Below, one piece after another: positions 8,735 to 16,896 of a stretch of 64,000 nt of DNA (the first letter of the stretch is position 1; each line of letters opens with the position of its first letter). Source of the stretch: JABWBD01 sp040768665 (GTDB lineage Bacteria > Planctomycetota > Planctomycetia > Pirellulales > Thermoguttaceae); contig JAXGMN010000011.1 in the NCBI GenBank assembly GCA_040768665.1, forward strand, positions 186,001-250,000, read 5' to 3'. The notes under the pieces are model-generated. The model searched no databases, was not told where the DNA came from, and worked only from the letters and a program-made list of their open reading frames with translations. The position numbers were made by a program, and so were the translations under genes.

Positions 8735-9103
8735 ATGCGATTCTTGGCCGACATGGGAGTATCACAGAAGGTCTGCGTGTGGCTCCGCGAGCAGGGGCAC
8801 GAAGTAGTCCACTTGCGAGATGAAGGATTACAGCGCTTGCCGAATGGCGAGATCTTCGCAAAAGCAATTCGTGATGCGAGAATCGTCTTGACGTTCGACC
8901 TGGACTTTGGCGAGATCGTAGCCGGTACCGGTCGTGGGGTGACGAGCGTGATCGTTTTCCGGCTGAAGAACGCACGGCCTCTGCATGTGATCGAGCGCCT
9001 GCGGGCGGTACTGGCTGACTCGGCCGAAGCAATTGACGCTGGGGCCATTGTAAGCGTCGAGGAGTCGCGACATCGGGTACGCAGACTGCCTCTAGGCGGG
9101 TGA
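8735..9103 (+). CDS. DUF5615 PIN-like toxin
   Basis: A 122-residue protein. MRFLADMGVSQ at the N-terminus carries the first acidic residue of the Mut7-C/PIN-like fold. LTFDLDFGEIV (about residues 52-62) carries the central Asp cluster. Family knowledge: these proteins pair with DUF433 and are predicted metal-dependent RNases. It follows the antitoxin closely and the module is bounded by direct repeats. Activity is not demonstrated; several family members have lost toxicity. Confidence 0.82.
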   Translation: MRFLADMGVSQKVCVWLREQGHEVVHLRDEGLQRLPNGEIFAKAIRDARIVLTFDLDFGEIVAGTGRGVTSVIVFRLKNARPLHVIERLRAVLADSAEAIDAGAIVSVEESRHRVRRLPLGG

Positions 9104-9156
9104 GGGTAGACCAGCCTGCGTGGACACCCCGGTGTCCGGCAAGACTTCCCAGCACT

Positions 9157-9204
9157 GCCATAGTACCAATGGTCCACCGTTGGTACCCTTGAGCGAAGCA
9201 GAAA
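9157..9204. repeat. Direct repeat, right copy, flanking the toxin-antitoxin pair
   Basis: Partner of 8408-8455. This copy also has a short internal dyad, TACCAA...TTGGTA. The arrangement suggests that the pair moved or was captured as a unit between two dispersed repeats. Confidence 0.6.
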
Positions 9205-9350
9205 ACCAACGGATTTCTCCCTCAGGCAGTCGCTGTCTCTCGAGCCAACCGCACGGCCTCGCCGACTCCCCCTCCGCGGTTCGCCATGCCTGGGAAGCAC
9301 CAGCCGGGCCTCCGCCTGCAGAAGTCGATCACATAGATCATCGGAGTTCC

Positions 9351-9379
9351 TTGACATCCGCAACGTTTCTCGACTAAGC
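9351..9379 (+). promoter_or_regulatory. Sigma-70-type promoter of the cobalamin operon
   Basis: A perfect TTGACA -35 box (9351-9356), a 17-nt spacer and a weak TAAGCT -10 box (9374-9379), placed just upstream of the riboswitch aptamer. The position fits better than the -10 match. Confidence 0.5.
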
Positions 9380-9384
9380 TAGGC

Positions 9385-9547
9385 ACATTCCGTACCAGGA
9401 ATCTGGGAAGCTGGTGAGAATCCAGCACGGCCCCGCCACTGTGACCGGTGACGAATGCCGCACTTGGGACCACTGTTCCGCTGGGGAATGGGAAGGTCGC
9501 GGCGATTAGGATGATCCGGGAGTCAGGATACCAGCCGACGCTGAGTA
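9385..9547 (+). ncRNA. Cobalamin (B12) riboswitch
   Basis: It contains the conserved core of the cobalamin aptamer in order: GGGAAGCTGGTGAGAATCC, the invariant ACGGCCCCGCCACTGT, CCGGTGACGAATGCC and the 3' box GGGAGTCAGGATACCAGCC. It stands immediately before the operon of cobalamin synthesis and cobalt uptake, and ahead of a terminator that it can control. Family knowledge: adenosylcobalamin or a related cobamide binds and shuts expression down. Confidence 0.95.
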
Positions 9548-9550
9548 GTG

Positions 9551-9624
9551 CGTCCTTCGAGGGAAGGCCAAGGTTTTGTTGCGCGCATCAAGGCCCGTCC
9601 TCCGCGAAGGACGAGCCTTTTTTG
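9551..9624 (+). terminator. Riboswitch expression platform: intrinsic terminator with antiterminator
   Basis: The terminator is 9590-9624: AAGGC(C)CGTCCT, loop CCGCGA, AGGACG(A)GCCTT, then T6. The segment CGTCCTTCG at 9551-9559, just after the aptamer, is fully complementary to CGAAGGACG at 9605-9613 in the descending terminator arm. It can therefore form a competing antiterminator. The T run lies 17 nt before the first gene. Confidence 0.85.
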
Positions 9625-9640
9625 TTTGCACGCGACTTCC

Positions 9641-10252
9641 ATGGCCAAACGCCTGATTCTTCTGCGGCACGCCCGGCCCTCGCCCGCAACAGCGGGCAAG
9701 CTAATCGGTTCGACCGACCTGCCGCTCGACCCCGCCGGGCTGGCCCAGGCACGGGCCATGCGGTCTCGGATGGCGAAGATGGAGGCGGGCCGATGCTACG
9801 CGAGCCCCATGACCCGATGCCGGCAGACGGCGGCCGAGGTCGCGGGCGATCTGGCCGTCGAATTCTACGACGATCTGCGGGAGATCGATTTCGGCCGTTG
9901 GGAGAACCGGCGGTTCGAGGAGTTGGCCGCAGCGGAGCCCAAGCTGGTCGACCGCTGGGCGGCGTTTGATCCGGAATTTGCGTTTCCGGGCGGTGAGAGT
10001 CTCGGCGGTTTCTGTCGGCGGGTGGATGCGGCTGCCGACCGGCTCGCCGGCGAAGAGTCGGATACGGTTCTGGCGGTGACGCACGGCGGGGTGATCCGGG
10101 CGATGCTCTGCCGGCTGTTGGAACTCTCACCGCGGCAGTACGTGATCTTTGAAGTCGGCTACGGCGGCATGGCGGTCGTTCATCTCCACGACGGCCGGGG
10201 AGTGCTTGCCGGGCTGGAGAACGTCGACGTGGAGGAAGCCGCCCATGGGTAA
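9641..10252 (+). CDS. cobC: Histidine phosphatase, probable alpha-ribazole phosphatase
   Basis: A 203-residue cytosolic histidine phosphatase. The catalytic motif is LRHARPS with His10; Arg and Glu follow in the body (EIDFGRWE, 81-88), and the second catalytic His is in THGG (147-150). As the first gene after the cobalamin riboswitch, it most likely removes phosphate from alpha-ribazole-5'-phosphate or adenosylcobalamin-5'-phosphate in nucleotide-loop assembly. Histidine phosphatases are promiscuous, so the assignment rests on context. The frame stays open upstream of the ATG, but that part is riboswitch and terminator. It overlaps cobU by 8 nt. Confidence 0.85.
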   Translation: MAKRLILLRHARPSPATAGKLIGSTDLPLDPAGLAQARAMRSRMAKMEAGRCYASPMTRCRQTAAEVAGDLAVEFYDDLREIDFGRWENRRFEELAAAEPKLVDRWAAFDPEFAFPGGESLGGFCRRVDAAADRLAGEESDTVLAVTHGGVIRAMLCRLLELSPRQYVIFEVGYGGMAVVHLHDGRGVLAGLENVDVEEAAHG

Positions 10253-10817
10253 GATCGCCTTGGTGACCGGCGGCTGCCGCAGCGGCAAGAGCGCTTACGC
10301 CCAGCAGCTCGCGGAGGCTTTTCCGCGGAGCCGGCTTTACGTGGCAACCTGCCCAATCATCGACGAGGAGATGCGGCAGCGGATCGAGGCCCACCGCCGG
10401 GACCGCGCGGGCCGCGGCTGGGAGACGGTTGAAGAAGAGATCGATCTGGCGAGGGTTCTCGGCGATTGTTCGCACAACGTCGTTCTCGTCGACTGTATCA
10501 CGCTCTGGGTGAACAACCTGATGTATCGCGCCGAACGAGAGGGCGGCACGATCGACGAAGAACAGATCGCCGAGGCTTGCAGCACCCTGCTCGAGGCCGC
10601 CACCTCTTGTCCGCCAGCGGTAATTCTGGTCACCAATGAAGTTGGCCTGGGTATTGTTCCCGACAACGCCCAGGCCCGCCGCTACCGCGACCTGGTCGGC
10701 CGCGCGAACCAGGTGATCGCCACCCGCGCCGACAGTGTCACACTGGTCGTCTGCGGCATTCCCACACAACTCAAAGGCAACCTGCCCACACCAGCAGGTC
10801 CTCCTTCTAACCACTAA
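10245..10817 (+). CDS. cobU: Adenosylcobinamide kinase / adenosylcobinamide-phosphate guanylyltransferase
   Basis: A 190-residue protein with P-loop GGCRSGKS (9-16), the guanylylated-His region EAHRRDR (His50) and the family motifs VDCITLWVNNLM and TNEVGLGIVP. It phosphorylates adenosylcobinamide and transfers GMP to it, giving adenosylcobinamide-GDP, the substrate of CobS. It is of normal length. Its last codons and stop lie inside a four-copy heptamer repeat, so the C-terminal residues SNH may be recent. It overlaps cobC and precedes cobT by 30 nt. Confidence 0.95.
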   Translation: MGKIALVTGGCRSGKSAYAQQLAEAFPRSRLYVATCPIIDEEMRQRIEAHRRDRAGRGWETVEEEIDLARVLGDCSHNVVLVDCITLWVNNLMYRAEREGGTIDEEQIAEACSTLLEAATSCPPAVILVTNEVGLGIVPDNAQARRYRDLVGRANQVIATRADSVTLVVCGIPTQLKGNLPTPAGPPSNH

Positions 10818-10835
10818 CCACTAACCACTAACCAC
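10808..10835. repeat. Four-copy heptanucleotide tandem repeat TAACCAC
   Basis: Four perfect copies of TAACCAC span the cobU stop codon and the spacer before cobT. Each copy contains TAA, but because 7 is not a multiple of 3 the frame changes from copy to copy. Gain or loss of copies would alter the spacing to cobT and possibly the end of CobU. Confidence 0.85.
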
Positions 10836-10847
10836 TTGTTCTCTTCC

Positions 10848-11906
10848 ATGCCGCTGCTCAACCAAACCATCCAACAAATCTCACCGCAGGACCAATCGTG
10901 GCGCAGGCGCGCCAAGCAGCGTCTAGACCAGCTCATCATGCCGCATTGGGCGCTGGGACGCCTGATGGACCTGGCGGTGGATCTGGCGGGAATCACCCGC
11001 TCGATGCAGCCGCCCGTGGCCCGCAAAGCGATCGTTACCATGGCGGGCGACCACGGTGTGGCGGCCGAAGGCGTCAGCCGATATCCCCAGGAAGTCACCG
11101 GGCAGATGGTGCACGGGTTCGTGGGCGGGCTGGCCGGCATCAATGTCCTGGCCCGGCTGGCCGGGGCGAAGGTGGTTGTGGTGGATATGGGCGTGTCCGC
11201 GGACCTCGGCCCGCTGGCTGCGTCGGGAAAGATCGTCTCCAGGCGGATCGCCCCGGGTACGTCGAACATCGCTGCCGGCCCGGCGATGACCCGCGAGCAG
11301 GCTGTTCGTGCCGTCGAGGCCGGCATCGAAGTGGCCCAGGAGATGGCCGACTCGTGCGATGTCTTCGGCACGGGCGACATGGGGATCGCCAACACCACGC
11401 CTTCCACCGCGGTTCTGGCGGCCCTAACCGGCACACCGGTTCCCGACGTCACCGGCCGCGGGACCGGCATCGATGACGGGCAGCTTGCCAGAAAGGTCGC
11501 GGTGGTGCAGGCGGCCTTGCAGGTCAACCGGCCCGATCCGCGAGACGGATTGGACGTGCTTTCCAAGGTGGGCGGGTTCGAGATCGGAGGAATTGCCGGG
11601 CTGGTGCTGGGGGCCGCCGCGTGTCGAAAACCGATCGTGGTCGACGGATTCATCTCCACCGCCAGCGCGATCATCGCCCGGTCGCTGTGCCCAATGGTGT
11701 CGGATTACCTCATCGCGGCGCACCGCAGCGTCGAGCAGGGGCACAGGTTGATGCACCAATTCCTCGGCAAGGAGCCGCTGTTGGACTTGAACCTTCGGCT
11801 CGGGGAGGGGACCGGGGCCGCCTTGGCCATGAACCTGGTGGAAGCGGCCCAGCGGATCCTGACGGAAATGGCGACGTTCGACGAAGCCCACGTATCGAGC
11901 AGAGTC
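10848..11906 (+). CDS. cobT: Nicotinate-nucleotide:dimethylbenzimidazole phosphoribosyltransferase (fused in frame to CobS)
   Basis: About 353 residues, full CobT length. Family motifs are AGDHGVAAEGVS, GTGDMGIANTT, VGGFEIGGIAGL and, near residue 320, LGEGTGA with the catalytic Glu. It forms alpha-ribazole-5'-phosphate, the activated lower ligand. There is no stop codon: after the usual CobT end (ATFDEAHVSSR) the frame runs straight into the Met of CobS. Either this is a genuine CobT-CobS fusion, or a small indel removed a TGA that would have overlapped the CobS ATG (ATGA). The start is the ATG at 10848; TTG at 10836 is less likely. Confidence 0.9.
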
Positions 11907-12655
11907 ATGAAGCCGTTTCTCGCCGCCGTGCGATTCCTGACCGTCGTGCCTGTGCCGGGGACTTGGGGCACCGCCGAGGCCGATCTGGCCCGCAGTGTGC
12001 CCTTCTTCCCGGTGATCGGGCTCGTGCTGGGGTGCGTGGCGGCGGGGTTGGCATGGGTGCTGGCGCTGGCCGCGCGCGCCGTGGTCACTGCCGCGGCGGC
12101 TGGTGGTCGTGCTGATGAGCTTTTCGGGTACTTGCCTGGACGGGCTTTCCGATACCGCCGACGGCTTTTTGAGTTCGCGGACCCGGGAGCGGATCCTGGA
12201 GATTCTCCGCGACAGCCACGTGGGCGCGATGGGAATGGTTGCGGTGGTCTCGGTGCTGTTGATGAAGTTTGCCGCGCTGGCTTCTTTGAAGCCGTCACTG
12301 GTCTGGGCGGCGGCCTTGCTCATGCCGTTGTTCGGACGGTGTGTAATGGTCGTCCACATGGCCCTATTGCCCTACGCCCGGCCGACGGGGCTGGCAGCGG
12401 TTTTTTACCAGAGGGCGATCTGGCCGGCGGCGCTGTGGTCGGCGGCCCTTTCGGCTGCGGTTGCCTGGGTTGTGCTGCGGACGGCGGGCATGATGATCTG
12501 GGGCACATCGATGGCCGTTGCGGCTCGTACTGGCCGCGTACAGCTTTCGCAAGATCGGAGGTGCGACCGGCGATACTTTTGGGGCGGTCTGCGAGATCGT
12601 GGAGACGACAGCCGCCCTGGCGTTGTCGATTTGGTCGTGGGATGCGGTGAGGTAA
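11907..12655 (+). pseudogene. cobS: Adenosylcobinamide-GDP ribazoletransferase, disrupted by two frameshifts
   Basis: CobS is recognisable but split over three frames. The N-terminus (MKPFLAAVRFLTVVPVPG and a transmembrane helix) is in the CobT frame to about 12095. LVVVLMSFSGTCLDGLSDTADGF, with the metal-binding DGxxDTxDG motif, and following helices are in the next frame. From about 12520 to the TAA at 12653 the end KIGGATGDTFGAVCEIVE is in the third frame. Each shift is +1 (one base gained or two lost). CobS is a membrane enzyme that joins adenosylcobinamide-GDP and alpha-ribazole. Either the gene is broken or the assembly has indel errors; the good conservation of all three parts favours recent loss or sequencing error. 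Confidence 0.85.
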
Positions 12656-12680
12656 GACGTGATGAACCACCGCTGTGAAG

Positions 12681-12784
12681 GTCGTTTAGCCGCAGTGCCC
12701 AGCGGGCCGCGCGTCAGCCCGGGCAAGGGGCGGTGCCGGTCTCGGTCACAACGCGCGGCCCGCTGGTCACTGCGGCTAAACGAC
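12681..12784. repeat. Long inverted repeat (TTTAGCCGC family), copy 1
   Basis: Two 33-base arms (12681-12713 and 12752-12784) match as inverted complements at 32 positions, beginning GTCGTTTAGCCGC. The loop is about 38 nt. It fills the gap between cobS and cobD/cobQ. A relative is at 20567-20684. Confidence 0.8.
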
Positions 12785-12815
12785 GAATTCGCAAGACCTC
12801 AGGACCTTGACAGGG

Positions 12816-15398
12816 ATGGACGTGACGAACGGACATGGCGGCAATTTGAGGGCGCTGGCCGCGCGGTCGGGACGCGATCCCGACGCGATCTTGGACTATA
12901 GCGCCAGCATCAATCCGCTCGGTCCGCCGGAGTGGCTCCGCGCGGTGATCAGCCGAAGCATGGACCGAGTCGTTCACTACCCGGATCCCGACAGCACGGA
13001 ACTGGTCCAGGCGATCGCCGACCGGTATGGCGTTGCACCGCAGCAGATCGTCGCCGGCAACGGCTCGAGCGAGATCCTCGTGGCCGCCGCGCGGGGTTTC
13101 CGCGAACCGGGCCACCGCGGCCGGGCGGTGATCCCGGCGCCGACGTACCTCGAGTACGCATCGGCCGCGAGGATGGCCGGCTGGGAAATCCGACCCGTGG
13201 CGCTTCAGGAGGACGAAGGTTTTGCCCTGAACTGGTGTGTGCTGGAGAGCGAACTTCGCCCCGGCGATCTTGTGCTGCTCGGCCAACCCAATAACCCGAC
13301 GGGGCTCGTTTTTGACTCCGAGCGGCTCCGCCGGTTGGCTGCCGCGTATTCCTCGACCCATTTTATCGTCGACGAGGCGTTTGCCGATTTTCTTGAAGAC
13401 TGTCCATCGTTGATGCGGGACGTTCCCGACAACGTGGTCGTCGTCCGCTCGTTCACGAAGTTCTTCGCGGTGCCCGGCCTTCGCTTGGGGTTCGCCGTCG
13501 CCAGTCCGGACAGGGCGGCACGAATCCGCGGCCAGATCCCGTCGTGGTCGGTGAACACGCTCGCTCAGGCGGTCGGCGCCGCTGCCTTAACAGACGAGGA
13601 GTACGCGCGGCGAACGATCGCCTGTGTGGCTCGCGAGCGGGAACAACTGGTCGGGCAATTGCGCAGTGTGGCGGGGCTGTCCGTCTATCCCAGCCGGGCA
13701 AACTATCTGCTGGTGCGGATCGATCGGGCCGACATCACGGCACACGCGCTGGCCGATCGCCTGCTGGCCGGCGGGATCGCCATCCGGACGTTCGGTCCTT
13801 CGGAGCATCTCGACGAGCGGTTCTTCCGGATTGCCGTTCGCACAGCCGAAGAGAACGAGCGGCTGGTGGAAGCCTTGGCGGCCGCGGTGGGCGCCGCGCC
13901 CCGGCCGAAAGCCAGGCGCGCGGCACGGGCCCTGATGATCCAGGGAACGAGTTCCAACGCCGGCAAGAGCGTGCTGGTGGCGGCGCTCTGCCGCATTCTG
14001 TTGCAGGACGGAGTGCGGGTGGCGCCGTTCAAATCGCAGAATATGTCGCTCAATTCGTTCGTCACCTGCGACGGCGGCGAGATGGGCAGGGCCCAGGTCG
14101 TTCAGGCCCAGGCCTGCCGTCTCGAGCCGGACGTGCGGATGAACCCGATCTTGCTGAAGCCCTGCTCCGATACCGGCAGCCAGGTGGTCCTCCGTGGCAA
14201 GCCGGTCGGGAATATGGGCGTCGGCGATTACATCCGCTTCAAACCCGAGGCCTTTGCGACGGCCAAGGCGTGTTTCGATTCGCTGGCCTCCGAGTTCGAT
14301 GCGATTGTGCTCGAAGGGGCCGGTTCGCCCGGCGAGGTGAATCTCAAGAGCCACGACATCGTCAACATGCGGATGGCCGAATACGCCGGTTCGCCCGTGC
14401 TCGTGGTCGGCGACATCGATCGCGGCGGCGTGTTTGCCTCGTTCGTCGGCACGATGGAGGTCCTGGCCCCTTGGGAACGTCGGCTGGTCGCCGGCTGGAT
14501 CGTCAACCGCTTTCGCGGCGACGTGACGCTTCTGGAACCGGCGCTCGAGTACACGCGGGAGCATACCGGACGGCCGGTGTTCGGGGTCGTGCCCTACGTG
14601 GCGTCGCTGAACCTGCCGCAGGAAGATTCCGTGGAATTCAAGTGCGGCGGTCTGGATTGCCGCGGCTCCGAGGCGGCGGTCGAAATCGCTGTAGTCGACC
14701 TGCCCCACATCTCCAACTTCACGGACTTCGACGCCCTGCGGATCGAGAGCGACGTCTGCCTGCGGATCGTCCGCTCGGCCGACGAACTGGGCCGGCCCAA
14801 CGCCGTGATCCTCCCGGGAAGCAAGAACACCCTGGCCGACCTCGACTATCTCCGCCGCAGCGGGCTGGCCGAGCGGATCGAGGCACTCGCCCGGGAAGGC
14901 CGCACCGAGATCGTCGGCATCTGCGGGGGCTTTCAGGTGTTGGGACGGACTGTCGGCGATCCGCTTTCGATCGAGTCGAGCAATGGCGCGGCCGGCGGGC
15001 TGGGCCTGCTGCCGGTCGGCACGGTGATGGCTGCGGAGAAGACGCTCGTGCGGGTCTCGGCCTGCCATCAGCCGACGGGCTTGCAAGTGACGGGCTACGA
15101 GATCCATCACGGCCGGACCGACGAGAACGGCGCGGTGCCGTTGTTCACCCGGTCGGACGGCTGCGTGGTCGGCGTGGCGGATGCCGGCGGTCGCATCTGG
15201 GGCACGTACCTGCACGGCGTGTTCGACGCCGACCGTTTTCGGAGGTGGTTCATCGACCGGCTCCGCGTGCGGCGCGGGCTGGAGCCGATCACTGAGGTGA
15301 GTTGCCGATATGACATTGAGCCGGTTCTGGACCGGCTGGCTGAAGTCGTCCGCCGCAGCCTACGGATGGACGAGGTCTATCGTCTGATGGGAATGTGA
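12816..15398 (+). CDS. cobD-cobQ: Fusion of threonine-phosphate decarboxylase and adenosylcobyric acid synthase
   Basis: An 860-residue two-enzyme protein. Residues 1-360 are a fold-type I PLP enzyme of the CobD family, with GNGSSEIL, GQPNNPTG and the PLP lysine in SFTKFF (Lys215). It makes (R)-1-aminopropan-2-ol phosphate. Residues 370-860 are CobQ/CbiP: P-loop GTSSNAGKS (377-385), FKSQNMSLNS, then a class I glutaminase domain with Cys703 in GICGGFQVLG and the C-terminal HGVFD. It amidates adenosylcobyrinic acid a,c-diamide at b, d, e and g. The two parts are consecutive in the pathway around CbiB, whose gene follows with a 1-nt overlap. The ATG at 12816 is chosen over an upstream TTG. Confidence 0.95.
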   Translation: MDVTNGHGGNLRALAARSGRDPDAILDYSASINPLGPPEWLRAVISRSMDRVVHYPDPDSTELVQAIADRYGVAPQQIVAGNGSSEILVAAARGFREPGHRGRAVIPAPTYLEYASAARMAGWEIRPVALQEDEGFALNWCVLESELRPGDLVLLGQPNNPTGLVFDSERLRRLAAAYSSTHFIVDEAFADFLEDCPSLMRDVPDNVVVVRSFTKFFAVPGLRLGFAVASPDRAARIRGQIPSWSVNTLAQAVGAAALTDEEYARRTIACVAREREQLVGQLRSVAGLSVYPSRANYLLVRIDRADITAHALADRLLAGGIAIRTFGPSEHLDERFFRIAVRTAEENERLVEALAAAVGAAPRPKARRAARALMIQGTSSNAGKSVLVAALCRILLQDGVRVAPFKSQNMSLNSFVTCDGGEMGRAQVVQAQACRLEPDVRMNPILLKPCSDTGSQVVLRGKPVGNMGVGDYIRFKPEAFATAKACFDSLASEFDAIVLEGAGSPGEVNLKSHDIVNMRMAEYAGSPVLVVGDIDRGGVFASFVGTMEVLAPWERRLVAGWIVNRFRGDVTLLEPALEYTREHTGRPVFGVVPYVASLNLPQEDSVEFKCGGLDCRGSEAAVEIAVVDLPHISNFTDFDALRIESDVCLRIVRSADELGRPNAVILPGSKNTLADLDYLRRSGLAERIEALAREGRTEIVGICGGFQVLGRTVGDPLSIESSNGAAGGLGLLPVGTVMAAEKTLVRVSACHQPTGLQVTGYEIHHGRTDENGAVPLFTRSDGCVVGVADAGGRIWGTYLHGVFDADRFRRWFIDRLRVRRGLEPITEVSCRYDIEPVLDRLAEVVRRSLRMDEVYRLMGM

Positions 15399-16372
15399 TG
15401 GGATTGGAAGCGCAAATCCTGGCTGCCGTTGCACTCGACCTCGTCGTGGGCGATCCCCGCTGGTTGCCGCATCCGGTCCGCGGCATCGGCCGCCTGGCCG
15501 CGGGCGTGGAGACCCTCATGCGCCGCTGGATCGGCCGGCCGCGGTTGGCGGGCGTGGTCGCCGCGCTGGCGGTCTACACGGCGACCGGCCTGGTGGCTTG
15601 GGGAGCGATCGCCGCCGCGGCGACGGTGCATCCCTGGGCGGCCGATCTGGTGGCGATCGTGCTCATCTACACGACCATCGCCACGCATGACCTTGCAAAG
15701 CACAGTATGGACGTCTTCCACGCCCTGGCGGCCGGCGACCTGGCCGAGGCCCGGCGGCGGGTGAGCTGGATTGTCGGACGCGACACGGACCAATTGGATG
15801 AAGCCGGCGTGATCCGCGCGACCGTCGAGAGCGTGGCCGAAAGCACGGTGGATGGCGTGACCGGACCGCTGCTGTTTGCTTTCGCCTTCGGGCCCGTGGG
15901 AGCCGTAGTCTACCGCGCGATCAACACGCTGGACTCGATGTTCGGACATCAGGACGAGAGGTATCGCGAGTTTGGCTGGGCGGCGGCGAGGATCGACGAC
16001 GCGGCCAATTTTCTGCCCGCGAGGCTGACCGCACCGTTGGTTTGCCTGGCGGCTCTCCTGCTCCGGCAGCGTCCGCTCGAATCGCTTCGGATCCTGCTCC
16101 GCGACCGGCGAAACCACACCAGCCCCAACGCCGGCCTGCCCGAGGCCGCCATGGCCGGCGCGATCGGCGTGCAGATGGGCGGCGTGAACCACTACGACGG
16201 CGAGCCGCTGGTGAAACCGACGATCGGCGACCCGCTCGTGCCGCTCTCTGCGGGCCACATCCGCACGGTCAACGCGCTGATGTTCACGACGGCCGGACTG
16301 TTCCTGATGCTCTGCCTGGCCGTGCGGCTCAGCGCGATCCACCTGTGCCAGACCTGGAGGCTCTTTCCATGA
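15398..16372 (+). CDS. cbiB: Adenosylcobinamide-phosphate synthase
   Basis: A 324-residue polytopic membrane protein of the CbiB/CobD family. It has the N-terminal signature DLVVGDPRWLPHPVRGIGRL, VESVAESTVDGVTGPLLFA, and the HTSPNAGLPEAAMAGAIGV region. It attaches aminopropanol phosphate to adenosylcobyric acid. Its ATG overlaps the upstream TGA (TGATG) and its TGA overlaps the next ATG, so translation is probably coupled. Confidence 0.95.
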   Translation: MGLEAQILAAVALDLVVGDPRWLPHPVRGIGRLAAGVETLMRRWIGRPRLAGVVAALAVYTATGLVAWGAIAAAATVHPWAADLVAIVLIYTTIATHDLAKHSMDVFHALAAGDLAEARRRVSWIVGRDTDQLDEAGVIRATVESVAESTVDGVTGPLLFAFAFGPVGAVVYRAINTLDSMFGHQDERYREFGWAAARIDDAANFLPARLTAPLVCLAALLLRQRPLESLRILLRDRRNHTSPNAGLPEAAMAGAIGVQMGGVNHYDGEPLVKPTIGDPLVPLSAGHIRTVNALMFTTAGLFLMLCLAVRLSAIHLCQTWRLFP

Positions 16373-16896
16373 ACGACAACCCGCGGATCCTCCTGTTCAC
16401 CGGCGACGGAAAGGGCAAAACCACCGCCGCACTGGGCATGGCGCTGCGGGCCGCAGGCCACGGCCAGCGAGTCTGCGTGGTGCAATTTGTCAAGGGAAAC
16501 CCCGACGTAGGCGAGGTGGCAGCCGCCGTGAGAACTACCGAGATCGAGATTGTCCAAACGGGCCTGGGCTTCGTACCACCGGCGGGCAACTCACGCATCG
16601 CCGAACATCGGTCCGCCGCCCAAGAAGGACTTGACAAGGCCCGCGAGGCGATCGCCGGCGGACGCTACTCGATGGTCATCCTGGACGAAATCTGCGTGGC
16701 CGTCAATCGTGGCCTGTTGGACGAGCAGTCGGTCGTCGATCTGGTTCGCCAGTCGCCCCGCGAGACCTGCCTGGTCCTCACCGGCCGCGGTGCGACGCCG
16801 CGGATCGTCGAGTTGGCGGATACGGTGACCGAAATGCGTTGCATCAAGCACGGATACCAGGCCGGCTGGCCGGCGCAGAAGGGGGTTGAGTTGTGA
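16369..16896 (+). CDS. cobO: Corrinoid adenosyltransferase (BtuR/CobO type)
   Basis: A 175-residue protein with the modified P-loop GDGKGKTTAALG near the N-terminus, VVQFVKG, and LDEICVAVNRGLL as the Walker B region. It transfers the adenosyl group from ATP to the corrinoid cobalt. The length is normal for the family. It overlaps the genes on both sides by 4 nt (ATGA and GTGA junctions). Confidence 0.95.
   Translation: MNDNPRILLFTGDGKGKTTAALGMALRAAGHGQRVCVVQFVKGNPDVGEVAAAVRTTEIEIVQTGLGFVPPAGNSRIAEHRSAAQEGLDKAREAIAGGRYSMVILDEICVAVNRGLLDEQSVVDLVRQSPRETCLVLTGRGATPRIVELADTVTEMRCIKHGYQAGWPAQKGVEL

Noticed and set aside
13587..15215. Minus-strand open frame of 542 codons under cobD-cobQ
   Set aside because: Antisense to a clear two-enzyme fusion; no motif.
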